In this document: positions 1-13,100 of the stretch, in pieces
How the letters are laid out: each line of letters opens with the position of its first letter
How positions within the stretch are numbered: position 1 is the stretch's first letter
NCBI RefSeq assembly: GCF_000003815.2
Contig: NC_049990.1
Span: 7,527,010-7,591,009 of the forward strand
Reading direction: 5' to 3'
DNA: 64,000 nt
Source: Branchiostoma floridae
Lineage: Eukaryota; Chordata; Leptocardii; Amphioxiformes; Branchiostomatidae
The notes under the pieces: generated by a model
Told to the model about the DNA's origin: nothing
Databases searched by the model: none
Seen by the model: only the letters and a program-made list of their open reading frames with translations
Translations under genes and position numbers: made by a program

Positions 1-104
1 ATGGCAAGATACTCTCGCGGCAACCTATAATTATGGGTATCTGTACTGAATCATTTATTTATGTAATTTCTTGTGGCATCAAATGGCCAAGTAGTTTGGC
101 TGGT

Positions 105-330
105 GGACAAGGATCGAGAGGTTTATTTCTGGCGTTTATGGCTAGATGTTGTGTCCTTGGGAAAGGCACTTTACTTTCCTCACCCCACACAGGTGGAAAT
201 ATGAAAGGACAAAGACGGTGGAAGGAGAGGGATAGGCCCTGCCTTCCAATACCTTGCCCTAGACACAGTGGATAACAACCCACTGCCCCTCAGCCTCAAA
301 AAGGCTATGGAACTACTGTACCTTTACCCA
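105..330 (+). repeat. tRNA-derived SINE fragment
   Basis: The body motif gtgtccttgggaaaggcact is followed by a 'ctcaccccacacaggtg' block and then by 'aacaacccactg...aaaggctatgg'. The same ordered blocks recur reversed at 42302-42490, and the body motif recurs after a tRNA-like head at 26573-26730, so this is one dispersed family. The head here (about 105-150) is too decayed to place the A and B boxes. Confidence 0.6.
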
Positions 331-2243
331 ACATGTACCTTTTTTAAAAGTACATGTACATATAAACCAGTTTTTCTGCCCTTCATGTGTTTGTTGTAAT
401 GGGCAATGTAATCTTGTTTCATCTTTTTTTTCTTGAACTGTTCTAAAATGGTGCAAAGACCAATGCAAATATTTTGAATCTTCAGTGAAAATTTTCTTTA
501 ATGTGCCTCTGTGTAAGTTTATCAATTGTAAAGCTTGTTGATAGTGAATATTATTTGAAAGTACATGTAGTACAAAAGTCTTTTGGAGATTTCAGAATGC
601 TAGCAATGTCGGTGTACATGAATGAAGCATTGAGAGTTTTGAAATCTGCTTGTGAATGATTGTGAATGATTGTATAAAGTGGGTATCTCTTGCCAAGTGG
701 TAGACCTGTACAAGGTATATGTAATCATATGGACGTAGTTGAAGCCTTTGAAGGTATGTTCCAAGTTCCGATAAGAGTCATGATTGTACTGTACTGTCCT
801 GACGTAAAGATTGATGACATAACATCTAAGAAAAGAAGGCATTGTACAGAACCCGATTAACAGCAAGAAAAGTTAAATGTATATGATAATCAACGTGTAA
901 AATATAACATGTACAACAGTGATGATTTTATATGATATTAAAGGTTTCAATGTCCCAGAGCCAGGCTACTGTATGACGTAGATAATTTTTTCCCATGTAG
1001 AAACATTTGTGTATTAAACAGAGACTGTTTTATTATGAGCAGTTGAATATTGCGCTGAGTACAAGAGGAAAGGCCTAGGGAAAAAATGTTGTGTAACCAT
1101 TTTAATGACCCACCCTAACAAAGACCTGCCCACCCTAGCCTTATTTCATTGGTCATCTGCCAGTAAGAGACTTGTAAGTTTCAAGCTGAGTGATGAAAAC
1201 ATAGAATCCAGCATATTTCTGTAACTACTACAATAGAAACTTGATATTAACAGACCCACCTTCCTATTATGTTTGTTGACACTGTCATGTTGACGAACGA
1301 ATCTAGAACTAAAAAAGAGTTGATTCCAACCTAGTAACCCTATTGTTTTTCTGGACTGTAGATCTAATGGGAAACACAATATTAATATCCCTAGGCCTTA
1401 AAGATACATGCAGATGTTATGTAGTGACTTCGTGCATTGAAGCAAGGAGGTTTGTTCAATAAACTAACCTAAATCAATTGTAATGGTATCTAGGACATGG
1501 GTTTAATAACTTCATTTTACAAACATGTTTCCTTCCATAATGAAAACAAGGTCACCATTTCTGACCAAATATAGTACTTCTAGTACTTCTGTTGCCTGTC
1601 TTTCAGTCATCTGTAGTAGGTTTAAGTTGAGCTTTTGTGTTTTGATAGGAATTATTGAATAGTTCATCTACATCTAGATGTAGTAATGTGCAATGTTGAT
1701 AAAGAGACAACCTTTTAGTTGTTAGAAATACTGATTTTTGTTCTTATGACTTCTGTATTCTCATGTACTTCTGGACAAAACCAGACACTAAGCTATTCTT
1801 TGCCATTGCTTTCTCTACAGCAAAGGTTTGGAACATGTTTTCAGACCTGTAGAGACAACAAACATAAGCTTAGTGATTGACATTTGGCTCATGTTGGCCA
1901 TGTGACATACTACTCATGTAGGTATAAATGAGATAGTCAAGGACAAAGCTCCCTGAATAAGCCTGTTCATTGTTCCAGGTGAGCATGCACAGCAATGTTT
2001 GCTGTGGGTAATATGTCAAAGGTGATGGCCCATAACTGGAAACAGTTCTGGCTTACATGTAATACAGTCAGACCTGTTCAAGTGACCACCTGGCCGACGT
2101 GACCACTTTCTGGTAGTCCCTTAGATAATGTTAACATTTTCTCTAGTAACACAAGCATTATGAACCCTGTCTATAGAAACCACCTGTCCACGTAGACCAG
2201 ATTTTATTGGTCCATTGACTGGTCTTCTTGGGCAGGTTGTACT

Positions 2244-2437
2244 GTACTCTCCAAGCAGAGGTTAGGCTCCGGCTGTTTTTTTAGTTGTTTTTATCGGACT
2301 GTCTATTTTGTCATTTTTCTTGAAGTACGTCAGTTAGGTTTTGACACAGCAAGATCAAATAGAAAATAGAAAGCCCGATAAAAACGACTAAAAAACATTA
2401 CAAAAACAGCTGGAGCCTAACCTCTGCTTTGAGAGTA
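2244..2437. mobile_element. Snap-back MITE (GCAGAGGTTAGGCTCC family)
   Basis: About 60 bp at the left end (gcagaggttaggctcc, then ...gttgtttttatcgg) reappears as its reverse complement at the right end (ccgataaaaacgac...ggagcctaacctctgc). The element has no coding capacity, so it is a foldback MITE. Superfamily not determined; no clear target-site duplication seen. Confidence 0.7.
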
Positions 2438-3770
2438 GTTTTACTGTACATGTCCAGGCCTATTTTGTTTATCTCTGGAGCCTTAAACTCAGACATGTTA
2501 CCCACAAGGCAACATGCTGCACATGTGCACTTGTAACCTTGAAGAGGCTTATAAGAGTGTGAAATGTACAAGTGATAATTACATATACCTGTATTTACTG
2601 AATTAACACTATAATAACATGTCTCAATACAGGTCTGATTGGATGAAATTGAAACTACAGTTAAACTTTTACACACTGTACATCCAATTTTCAAGACTGC
2701 TTCATTAACTTTTCATTGCTGGACTATGAAATGACTCAGTAGACTTGTATGTGAAAGCTGTATTTTAATGAAGTCCTGAAAGTGGTTTCATATTATGTAT
2801 CTATCAGGTTCTATGTTGCTGCTTTTACATAGTATGTATTATGATCTTATGTAAGAAAAATGTGAGTCTGTGTTTTGTCTCCATTGCTACTTTCAGAAAA
2901 ACTTGAACATAGGTTTTTTCTGTGAATGCTGTTTAATTTCTTTAGTACATGCTGCATTTCCAAGTTTCTGTTGCAAATGAATAAAGAGACAGACTGATCT
3001 TACTGTATTTCTTTGTAAATTCCATTGTTTTCCGTCTGTGTCAGTGGCCATACATATGATGGGATCTTCTATACATGTACAGTACTGCACTGGTTATAGT
3101 GAACATCGTGACTCATCAGCATTTGGTCAGTGACCGGTCAGAAATTTGTCAGTGTTCAGAACTACCAGATTTACAAATTGTATACACTAACTTGTCTCCA
3201 AAACAAACATTCCATACTTCACAATACATGTACTTCTACCTAAAGCCAAGGCCAGCTTGTATAGCAAGGGGGTGATGAATTCTGTCGCCTTATCATCATG
3301 AACTTGATGTTATACCCTTGACATAAACTACCGTACACTACACAGAAAAGTGGAACATTTAGTTGGAAGCGTATGCCTGTTGGTTTCAGTCCTGCAACCT
3401 ATTGTAATCTATCGAGAAGCCATGTGTGGAAATAAGATACACATCGAAAGCATTTACAAATATATAAGCATCAAATAACGATGTATGTCATGACTTTTTT
3501 ACATCTTTGTCATCATGTGGTGAGAACAGTGGGAGTGACACGACAAAAATAACAAAGCTTCCTTTCAATGGAATAAGGGAATAAAAAGTATGGGAGAAAC
3601 TTCTATATAGTATCAGATACAAGTACCATCATAACTATTGTACTTCGTCCAGTCCTGCCTAATGTATGTATGTACAATGAGGCAACAAATCTACACGTTC
3701 CTTCTCTAGGCTGGGTGGATGGAGGTTGTTTTCTAGATGAAGCTGTTTTTCCCTGCTGGATTCAGCTCTG

Positions 3771-5959
3771 CTACGAAAGGTCCTCATCATCAAATAAGTC
3801 ATCAAAATCTGCAGGATAGGAAAGAAGGCAAACAAATAAGGCTTTACTTTTACTTTGACTTTATTCCAATTGCCACAGGGACAATGCAATGTGTACACTA
3901 GGCAGCTAATTAGCTGATAGTGTGACCACATACATATAATGAAGAACATTTTTCATACATGAGAGAGGTTCAAAATGCAGATGGTGTATGGCTCTCCTTA
4001 CACACAATCACAATGCAGAATTGTCTTTATTTACACATATATCAATACTCTATAATAGCTATAAGGCTTTAGTTTGATATCTCTGCAGGCATCAGATGTA
4101 CAGTGTACTAAAATGAGATATTATGGCCCAGTCTCACCATTGAAGAAATCTGAGTGTACCGCCTTCTCATTGGCTGCCAGCTCCATCATCAAGCCACCTG
4201 ATCCACCCGCCTGCCAAATAAGGAGAAAATGATGCATGATGGAAGTTACAATAAAGTTTTAACTGCTCTAGCCTCAGTACCATCCTCTGCACTAATCAAG
4301 CAAAACAATTGAGCCAGCGGTTACTACGAAGGATGGTCCTCAGGCTAGAACTGTTCATACGCAGTGAGATGCATTGTCAGAGTTGAAGGCCCCTGAGACA
4401 AAAACAATACATGCCTGCACATGGCATCTAGCATAGTCTATACAAGAACTGTTGAACAGTTAAGGGACTTCACCTTTGATTTTACCCACACACAGCTAAA
4501 ATGACTAGTCGTCTATTTGCCTACAAAATAAACACTCAGAGAACATCACAGGGACAGGAGTCAGGATACAGGAGGATACAGCTTTATATTAGTGGAACAG
4601 AAAGTTTGCCTAAACTTGATTCACTCCTTTGCCTTGGAATGGAAGTTGAAATTTGAAGGCCATTAATCAAGGAAAGGCAACCTCAAGGAGCAAGAGTTTC
4701 ATTTTGGATGTGACTGACCTCTTGACTTTCAAAGACATGTCAAATTATACAGACATTTTTGTTTGTTGATGAATCAAAGTTGCTCAACGATTCCAATGCC
4801 ATCGCCATGTCCAATTCTCTTGAACTTCATCCCACATTCACCGACAAAACCTTTCTGTTAAAGACGGATATTGTCAAGACTGAGGAAAATTCAGGACAGG
4901 CCACACCAAACAACTGTGAACAGCAAACTCTGACACAGTTTTGATACCTGTGACAGTAAACGCTCATGCTCCCTGTGGTTGCCCTCTCTAGTATCAGTAT
5001 CCCTCTCTCTCGTATCCTCGAGAATCTCCTGTTCCGTGTTTCCCCTGAGTTTCAAGAGGTTCTCGAAGTGTTCGGAGGCAAAAGTTGTTATGTCTGTGGG
5101 TCTGTTCCTGACCACTTCTGCAGTCAGGCCTTCCAGCAGGTCCAGAAAACCAGGCGGAACCCCTCGGAAGTTCATGGCTCAAATTTCCTTCGTTCAAAAA
5201 GAAAATGATGAATAAGCCAGTTCTAAGCAAGGAGGTTATATACTATAGGAAATCTAAGTGCAGGGTCAAAGGTGAACTAATATCAACAAGCAGAAAAAAG
5301 GGGAATTTTTTCCTGGGAATTTATTTCCCGGTAAGGAGAAAATGCAGTGTTTGTGGTGGTTCAAGTTTGCAGTAGAAACAAGGGGTAGGTGGGCAGAAAA
5401 TGGCAGATATTTTTGTGGTGGGCTTCAGTTTGTGGTGAACAGAAGGAGGGCACACTCACAGTCACAGCAAAAATCAGACCTGGATACCAAATTACCATGA
5501 ATTTACACCACCATGAACAATCTTTTTTTGCTACATAGATAAAGCTGGTTTACTCCTACATGTTTCCAAAATGGTTCCATCGTGAGAGGGCAAGCATGGG
5601 AGGGGGGCAACTTTCATACCATTTTTTTTCGCCAACATTTTGACGTCGTCACTTGTTTCACGTACTAAAAACATGTTTCACACCTGAAACAACTGATCTG
5701 TGTACATCACTTAGTCAGAAATCGGCTCTAAAATTTGTCGAGCTTGGTTTCTAGATCTGATTTCTGGTTTTGATGCCACCCCCCTCCCCCACCGATATCA
5801 CGCACATATAGGTTTCGAAATTATTAGCCCAAAACTCTCTCTTTCAACCACTCACGTGAACCTCTTTCTGTTCATAATTACCTCTTCTAGATCCATGAAG
5901 GAACCAGCTCCCTCTGGGAACATTTCGTCGGCTACAACAGCAGGCTTCATCTTCTTCAT
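3771..5959 (-). CDS. COPS9: COP9 signalosome complex subunit 9 (COPS9/CSNAP), 3 exons
   Basis: Coding exons, minus strand: 5882-5959, 4138-4210, 3771-3808 (62 aa). Exon 1 carries the family start [13 protein letters not shown], exon 2 [18 protein letters not shown], and exon 3 the acidic end [12 protein letters not shown] before TAG. Splice sites are GAG/GTAATT, GGCAG/GCG, AATG/GTGAGA and TGCAG/ATT; the codon split between exons 2 and 3 gives Asp. COPS9 is the smallest subunit of the COP9 signalosome, which removes NEDD8 from cullins; its acidic, Phe-containing tail docks onto the complex. Length fits the human protein (57 aa), with a few extra residues at the N terminus. ATG at 5959 gives MKKMKP; the ATG at 5950 matches the human start MKP and may be the real one. 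A second gene on the same strand sits in intron 1. Confidence 0.95.
4268..4351. mobile_element. MITE of the TAGCCTGAG...CTCAGGCTA family
   Basis: tagcctcagtaccatcct at the left end is mirrored by aggatggtcctcaggcta at the right. It is a short snap-back element of the same family as 22626-22735, inserted in COPS9 intron 1. Confidence 0.6.
4774..5175 (-). CDS. Small RIIa-domain (Sp17-like) protein nested in COPS9 intron 1
   Basis: Exon 4948-5175 encodes 76 residues. Residues 6-43 ([17 protein letters not shown]... to ...[13 protein letters not shown]) match the RIIa dimerisation/docking fold of PKA regulatory subunits, Sp17 and ropporin, which binds amphipathic helices of AKAPs, typically in sperm and cilia. 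A charged, Arg/Glu-rich tail follows and ends at the donor CAG/GTATCA. The best downstream exon is 4774-4854 (acceptor TTTAACAG/AAAGG), adding [12 protein letters not shown]... to a TGA and making about 102 aa in phase 0. An in-frame stop lies just upstream of the ATG. The domain call is solid; the two-exon structure is my reconstruction, and the exon could instead be a retained fragment or joined to other exons. Confidence 0.6.
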
Positions 5960-7151
5960 AATACTTCTGGCGATTCCTGATGCTAAGGACTGTGTTGCTT
6001 CTAATGTCCGCTAGGTGTCACATCATCGGCAAAGTTCGCGTCACGTTCGGAAACCTCCGTAGAAGCCCGACCAAGGCCCGAACTTGCTTTCTCGGGAACT
6101 TTCGCAAAATGAAGGGCCAGCAGACACGGGCAATGTATGGCCGTATAAATTATATATCATACGATATGTTGTGTGATATGATATGCTATGACATGACATG
6201 ATATGATATGATAGATCTAACATATAGAAAAGATAATTGAACATTGAAAGCGTTTATAAATCACAACCAATGAGTTGCTAACCAAGGGGCTTTTATGTTG
6301 ATAAAAGCTCCTTGTTTCAACCCAACCCATGCTTGGCCTAAACCTTATTGTGTTCTGCTCAAAGCTTTGTTTGCAAAATTCAAGGAAATCTAAATTTTAT
6401 GGTATAAAATACTAAGCTTTCTGACCAAGCAGATCTACCGTGTTTTAACGTATTTGTCAGTGTGTGTTTTAGTTAACGTTTTTACGTTATATATGCAACT
6501 CGTGTTTTTTCAGCATTCATGCAACTGTAAAAAAAAAAGAGAGTTTTAAAACTCCTAGTCCTATGCTTTTTTCTGCTTAATAAAGATATTTAAAGAAACA
6601 TTTGAAACAGCGACAAATTCACCAGAAACTTATTTTTCTATGATTGATATCTGCCTTTTGTTTTCTGTCCTTGCCCACCTTTCCTTTTCTCATTATTGAT
6701 TGCGATTTTAATTGTTTTGTCACCTGATTGCAACGTTTATTTTTGCCGACCAGAGAACGAATATGATCGTGATGATATTCTTGATATTGCCGGTAGATGT
6801 CGCTGCTGTTAGACGTGTACGCTCGTGTGACGTAATCGTCACCATCACATGACAGTCATGGCTAGTCGCTGTTCCAACTATTGACCTGACAAATTATATC
6901 CTAGTATTTCTTTCAATAAAATGCTTACAATATTCAAATATCGCCACAAAAATCAGTAGAATATCATCTTATACAAGGTTATACTGTAAATGTATGTAAT
7001 TAATCATATATCAATCATAAAAAGGAGTTTTGTGCCTTTATCTGGAAATTATAAAGGGGGGGAGTAAGAACGGAACAGCCACCCATCAGCCTTTGCTCCT
7101 GACTAGCAGTACTCCTTGGCAGGTAGTGTCGTACCAAAGGGAAGTGAAAAC
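5960..7151. promoter_or_regulatory. Intergenic region between COPS9 and LAMP-A (divergent promoters)
   Basis: The two genes are head to head, so both promoters should lie here. A GATAT/TGACAT low-complexity run occupies about 6150-6215. At about 6828-6843 there is a palindromic ATF/CRE-like site (GTGACGTAATCGTCAC). At about 6845-6853 TCACATGAC resembles an E-box/M-box of the kind MiT/TFE factors use on lysosomal genes; a TFEB-type role is inference only. No TATA box is convincing. Confidence 0.4.
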
Positions 7152-10100
7152 ATGAACTTCAAGACGATTTCCGTGCTCCTTGCCTTCATCGCGGCAGTGT
7201 GCGGTAAGATAGATAATCCGTTATCTTCTTAAGAAAGTCTTTTTGCAAATGATTCAAGTATTTTCTTCATTTTGCACTACGAGTTACGTAGCACATTTTC
7301 ACGTGACAAGGCAGGCGCGCTTCGTTCCAAGAAGGGGGAGGGTGTGCGTGTGTGTTCAACATATGCAATCTTTTTTACATCACCCCAAAATTAGTCTAAT
7401 GTACGTTTGGACGTGGACAGCGTAAGTGCATTGCAATTATTTCATTTCATTTGTGGATGTCTGAGTTGTTGACAATCCAAAATGGTGGCAAGGTTTACAA
7501 TGTTGGGTCTAGGTGTGGAGGCTAAAGCCCTTTGAACTCCTACATCATGTCACATGGTCTTGATGCAACTCTATATAGCCGGGGATCGTACGTTATTCAT
7601 GATGCTGGAAGGTGTGCTCAACCCTTAAATGAGCAGCAATGAACAAACCCTTGACTAGTGGTGTGGTGTCATGTAATTATTTCACCAGGAAGATGTGTTA
7701 TGTGACATTCATGGAAGCTTTATGCACACTGTAGACACCAGCAAAGAGGTGTTAATGACCTGCGTTTACAGTAAGACTTTATACAGGTGGTTCGCCTATG
7801 TTTGCACGCATCGTCTGAAAGTGTACGAAGCACAAATGTAAAAATGTTGTCGTTGATAACCTCCTTGGTGCTATCCATTCACGGACCACTGTCAGTTTTC
7901 TAAAACGGGCCAAAATGCCCACATAGTATTTGCAGCAAGAACAGATTCTATATGCTCTTAGGATGTGTTTTGGCAGTGATGTTAACTGCTACGTAAACCT
8001 TGATAAAACATGTGATCAAAGTCCACGATGGCAAAGTCTGGCTTTGGAGTATATAACCAGTGCTTGTCTGTGACAGGCAGTGTCTAGATCAGGCTTGGAC
8101 ATTTTGTTCAATCCGGTTTTGTCAGATATGATTTCATTAGTTGTTGGACTAGACTTAGGACCGTGTGAACTGGGGTAAAACTAAAAGACACCCCAAAACA
8201 GATTTTTAGCATTACATGTACACAAGCACGTAAGAAATTTTCAGAACACACTTTTTGAAGTTTTTCATTTTTAGAAACATTTTCTGAACTCATGGTCTCC
8301 AGAAAAGCTTTGCTAAGATTAGTAAGAACACAAGTCTTGATAGGGTTTGACCCAGTCAGAATTCTGCTTGGATTTCATCATGCTATGAACCCAGGTCTCC
8401 ATATAACCTTTCCACCTACCCCACACCCTAAGATCTGGCCACTGTCCAAACAGTCTTACATTAGTCATGCTCATATGACTGTCAGATATTTGCAGCTTTT
8501 ACGCAATGGTCAGCTAAAACTAAAAGGAGATATTATGAGTACTCTGTGTGTCGCTGTGTCATACTGACAAAAGCATATGGGTTAAGTCAAACTCAAAGTT
8601 AGAACTTTGCTTTAATACTTACCATAAATTTTAGATTAGGCTGATAATATCATATTATACTTAAGTTAAGGTGAGATCTTTTATCTTCCACTGTCTCTGA
8701 AAAATAAGTCGAACCCTTAAAGATAAGTCGCAGCTTTTATGGTCACATTCATAAGTTTCTTCTTCCCATAGACTTCTATGTTATAATTCGTGGTTTAAAT
8801 GGGTGCGTTCATAATGAAGCTACGTGAAATTGCAGCAGATTTTTCATTCTATGTCGAGCACATTTACCCTATATCGTGGGAAAACATTGCCAACCTAAAC
8901 TATACATTGGAACTTTTTTTATAGCAATTACAAACTACGATTAGTCAATCCCCACAAAAGGCACTTTTTCGCTGCTAGTGTACAACCGCACCACTCAGAA
9001 CCCACGACTGTGTACCTCCGACCTCACGCGGCTGCAAAACTTTACCTGCTAATTTCTTCAGTTACAAACAAGCTTTCACTAAGGCCACACCAATTTAATT
9101 TCTTGGTTCACGGGTTCGCTCGCTCCTATTTTTTGGAAAAAAAAATAAAAATTACCACTAAGCAAATTTTCACCATTAATGAAGCCATTCACCAACTTTC
9201 TGGTGTAGCAAATTGGCCTTTATATTATAAGCTCCTTAAAGTGTGGATACAGGTGCTGTTACTGTACAGTAATAGTGTTTTTGTACTTTTTTCAAGCTAA
9301 AAACTTTTTAGTCTTTATGTTTTGGATTAGTCGTTACCTTTACCCCAACCATTTTGCAATTTTTATTTTTATTTCGCCCTCTCGCTCCATATTTTTTATG
9401 AAAAAATCCGTGAACCAAGAAATTAAATTGGTGTGGCCTAATCTAACTTTTGAGATCAGTTCCGCTGACTAAAAGGGAATTTCTCACCGCTAAAAACATG
9501 CGTCCGTGCAGCCGCTTATTTTTTGCCTCGGATCTCTTTTAGGGTACCCACTCGGAGTAATACATCAATGAGACCTTATACTAGAGAGTAGATACATGCT
9601 TTATTGTTATACACTCTTTGTCTGTACCCTTTCATGTTACCTAAAATAAGCCTATGAGTACGTGCAAGAATTCGCAATAAACTTTCATAAAGTGGTTTAC
9701 GAAAACCTTGTACTTTCTTTCTCCTTGATAATAATTTTATTAAGAGGACTGAGCTGTTAGGAAGGTAGCAAAAGAATCCACACCCACATTTCTACTTGGT
9801 GTATTTGTTTGAAAATACAAGTCTGTGTTATTTTATTACCATAGACCATTTGTCTTCTTACACCAGCTGTCATGAGCAAATATCGTAGTTCCTGAAATGT
9901 TGTTTACATTGTTGCCTCTGGCAGAGAGGTCCGCCTCTGATGTGTTCTTTGATGGATTTCTTAAAGATGAGAATGTCTATTTCAAATTTTCATTGCAGTT
10001 TGCCAAAAGATTATTGAGATTGTGTAGAAAAAATGTATATCATCTTGTCATTTGGCAAATTCAAACAATACAGAATCACAAACTGTAAAATGGAGTTGTA

Positions 10101-13100
10101 GAAATGTTTATGTAACGTTTAGTAGTCACCTGTCTAGCCATGTGAAAGAGTTCAGTGACCCAGAAGTATGGTCCATATAATGAGCGATACATAGTCCCAA
10201 AATACAGAAATGCCTTACTCCAGTTCCATACAAGTTCTTAAAAAAGACTATGATCTGTGATTATTATATCAATGGCTTGTGTGATTGTTGTATATCATTT
10301 TTGTACGAGTGAAAGGTAGATGTCTCCTAATATGTGTCAAGGTTTGTTGTTTGACATACAGCAATATATTTAATCTTCCTATTCAAAAGAACGTCATGAT
10401 TCATATGTTTTTATGGAGCATTCGTAATCTTAAGTCTTAACATGTTGAATGAATAGATAACAAATGATAATCAATCAATGTTGCATTTCGTCATGAAGCA
10501 CATCATGATAGAATTTTTTTTATTATATTGCCTCAGTGGAGGAGCCATTTTTATGTTCATAATCATAGAGCACCATATGCAAAACTATTGAAGTTAATAT
10601 AAATTCATGTACTTGAGCAGTCAGACATTCTGAATGACTGTATTTGGTTGTGATAGAGCATAGTCAGGGCTCGAAATACGTTTTTCTGCATACCTGCACT
10701 GGTGCAGGTAACATTGAAAATTACCTGCACCAGACAAATTTTACCTGCACCACTCTTAATTTAGGAAGTATAGATCATACTAAAATTGTTTAGGAACAAT
10801 TGCTATTTTTTTCTCTTATGCTTTATAGGTAGTAACATTCAATGCAGCTAATAACAATCCACATACGCTCACATCATATGACATGTATGTATAAAACCCA
10901 GTACATGGACCAGTGCAGGTTAGGTGCAGGTAGACACCAGAAATACCTGCACAGCTCTAATTTCACCTGCACAGCTCTAATTTCACCTGCACTATAGTGC
11001 ATATGCAGGTGGTATTTCGAGCCCTGATAGTATATTATGTAAGATAAGAACTGTATATGATATTTTGTGTTTTTTTGCCACAGCTCAAGCACCCACAAAC
11101 GAGTATGAACTGAAGGATGCCGACGACAAAACATGCTTGAGAGCAGACATGGCTCTCACCATCCAAGTCAACTACACAAAGACTGATGTAAGTGAAAAAG
11201 CTCCTAATACCTGTACTAAACATGCAGTACAAGTTGATGTATGTAGATGCCATGACGGTGGAATGGAGTACTTTGAGTTTAAACAAAGGCACAATCAAAA
11301 ACGAACAAACCAGGGCTGTCTCTAGGTTGAACTTTTTCTGTCCCAATCATTGTTTGGGAGCCCATGTTGTTGATTTTCTTTCACTAACATTTTTTTGAAT
11401 CCCGCTCATTAAAATAACTTTTGGACCTCATCCCAGTACCAAGGAGATCATGGGAGATCACAGTCAATAGGCTTGTACTAGGCTAGGGTTCTTTATGCAT
11501 TTGTTGACCGAATAACTGTTCCTACCACAGGGCACTGCTTTGTTTGCATGGGACCTGCCTACGTACAACGCCTCCGACCCCAACACGGTCGTAGTGGGCG
11601 GCAGCTGCGCAGAAAACGGCACAGCGGAGTTGACTCTGTCGACCCCAGCTGGCAGCACCAGCGTGAGCATGACCTTCACCATGGCGGAAGGCTCCACCTA
11701 CCTGTCTGGTGTGGAACTGTCGTACACCGAGGATCCTGATATATTTGTCAACACGACAACTCCAAGTAAGGATTTCATCCGTGTTTCATAGGTTCAATTT
11801 ATGTTGATAACCTCTGTGAAAACAGAAGCATTGTCTTTGTTTTTGTGTGTATTCAAATGCTGAGGCTGGCAGGAAGTGAACGTTGGCATGAGGCCAAAAG
11901 TCGAGAAACCGTGGACAACACATGCCCGAGAGTGGAGCACGTAATTTTTGTGTGAAAACGACACATCAATTTCATTTTTGGTCATGAAGTGTACAAAATA
12001 TTTAAGGATGAGCCCTTTGATTTCTTGATTTTTAAAAAATTTCATTGTATTGCATAAATCATTCCACTTCTTCGTTACATTTCTGTTGGATTTCTGTTAG
12101 TTTTTTTACACATGTTAATCTGTGTTCACTCCCAGGGCGATTTGGTGGAGATATGTTTGGTAAGATTACAAAAAAGTGAATTGATAAATAATCCCTCACC
12201 AGATGTGTTGTGCCTGTTTTGTAGGGTTAACATACTACCCACAATGCATCACATTGTGCATGCCCAGTTGTAGCTATGAATGGGCTTTATCGTAAGTCTA
12301 ACATTTTATCTTCTGCCTTTGCTGATTGTCAGTAACGTAGAATAGTCCCAGGACAGAAGTGGCAATTGACAATGATTACATTAATTGTTGTACACACAGC
12401 ATGCAGTTCTTGTCCCTGCGGGATTTAGTGCGTCAGCAGATGAGAGGGTGGAGAAGGAAGTGCACACCCCTTCTTCACCTTAAAAAGTCTTCTTCGCCTT
12501 AAAAGTCATGTGCAGGCCAGGTCATATGCAGGTCATGTGATGGGTTGCCTAGCCCACGACGGCGAGTGACTGTCTGCCTACCATTGTCTCCTGAGACAGG
12601 TGGATGCCAACATATTCATGCATTTTGTTCCTCATTTTACAGATGACAACAAAACTGTGGTCACGACTGGTCTCCAGGTGTTTGAGGCACCTGCCGGGAG
12701 GTCGTACAAGTGTAACAACCAGGGCAACCTGGCCCTGAACGCTGCTGAAGGCACCATGCTCATGCTGGCAAACGTGCAGGTCCAGGCCTTTGACTTCAAC
12801 AACACCTTTGGTGATGGTAAGGAAAAAATACACTTTATTTAGTTATTTAGTGAAATTCACCAAATTTGTGGAAGGCTTGATGTAACAGGTTACTATCAAC
12901 TTATGGAACCAGACCATATTCTATAAGGTTTGATCCACTCATATATTTTGGAAGGATGGACCCCTATTCTTTTGAATAATTGTAGTGGTTCTTATACGTG
13001 CTTGAGCTGTGGCTGTCCACAAACACAAGGACATAATTTCACAATAGAAGAGGCATTTAGTTGAAATGATCCTTTAGTACAGTATAGTAATACAGTACTA

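Larger units (their letters stand above)
1..3770. other. Gene-free stretch left of COPS9
   Basis: I see no supportable exon on either strand: the open frames are short, have no recognisable domain and no paired splice sites. It holds a SINE fragment near 105-330, a snap-back MITE at about 2244-2437, and AT-rich filler. It could contain COPS9 3' UTR at its right end, but no clear polyadenylation signal stands out on the minus strand. Confidence 0.6.
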
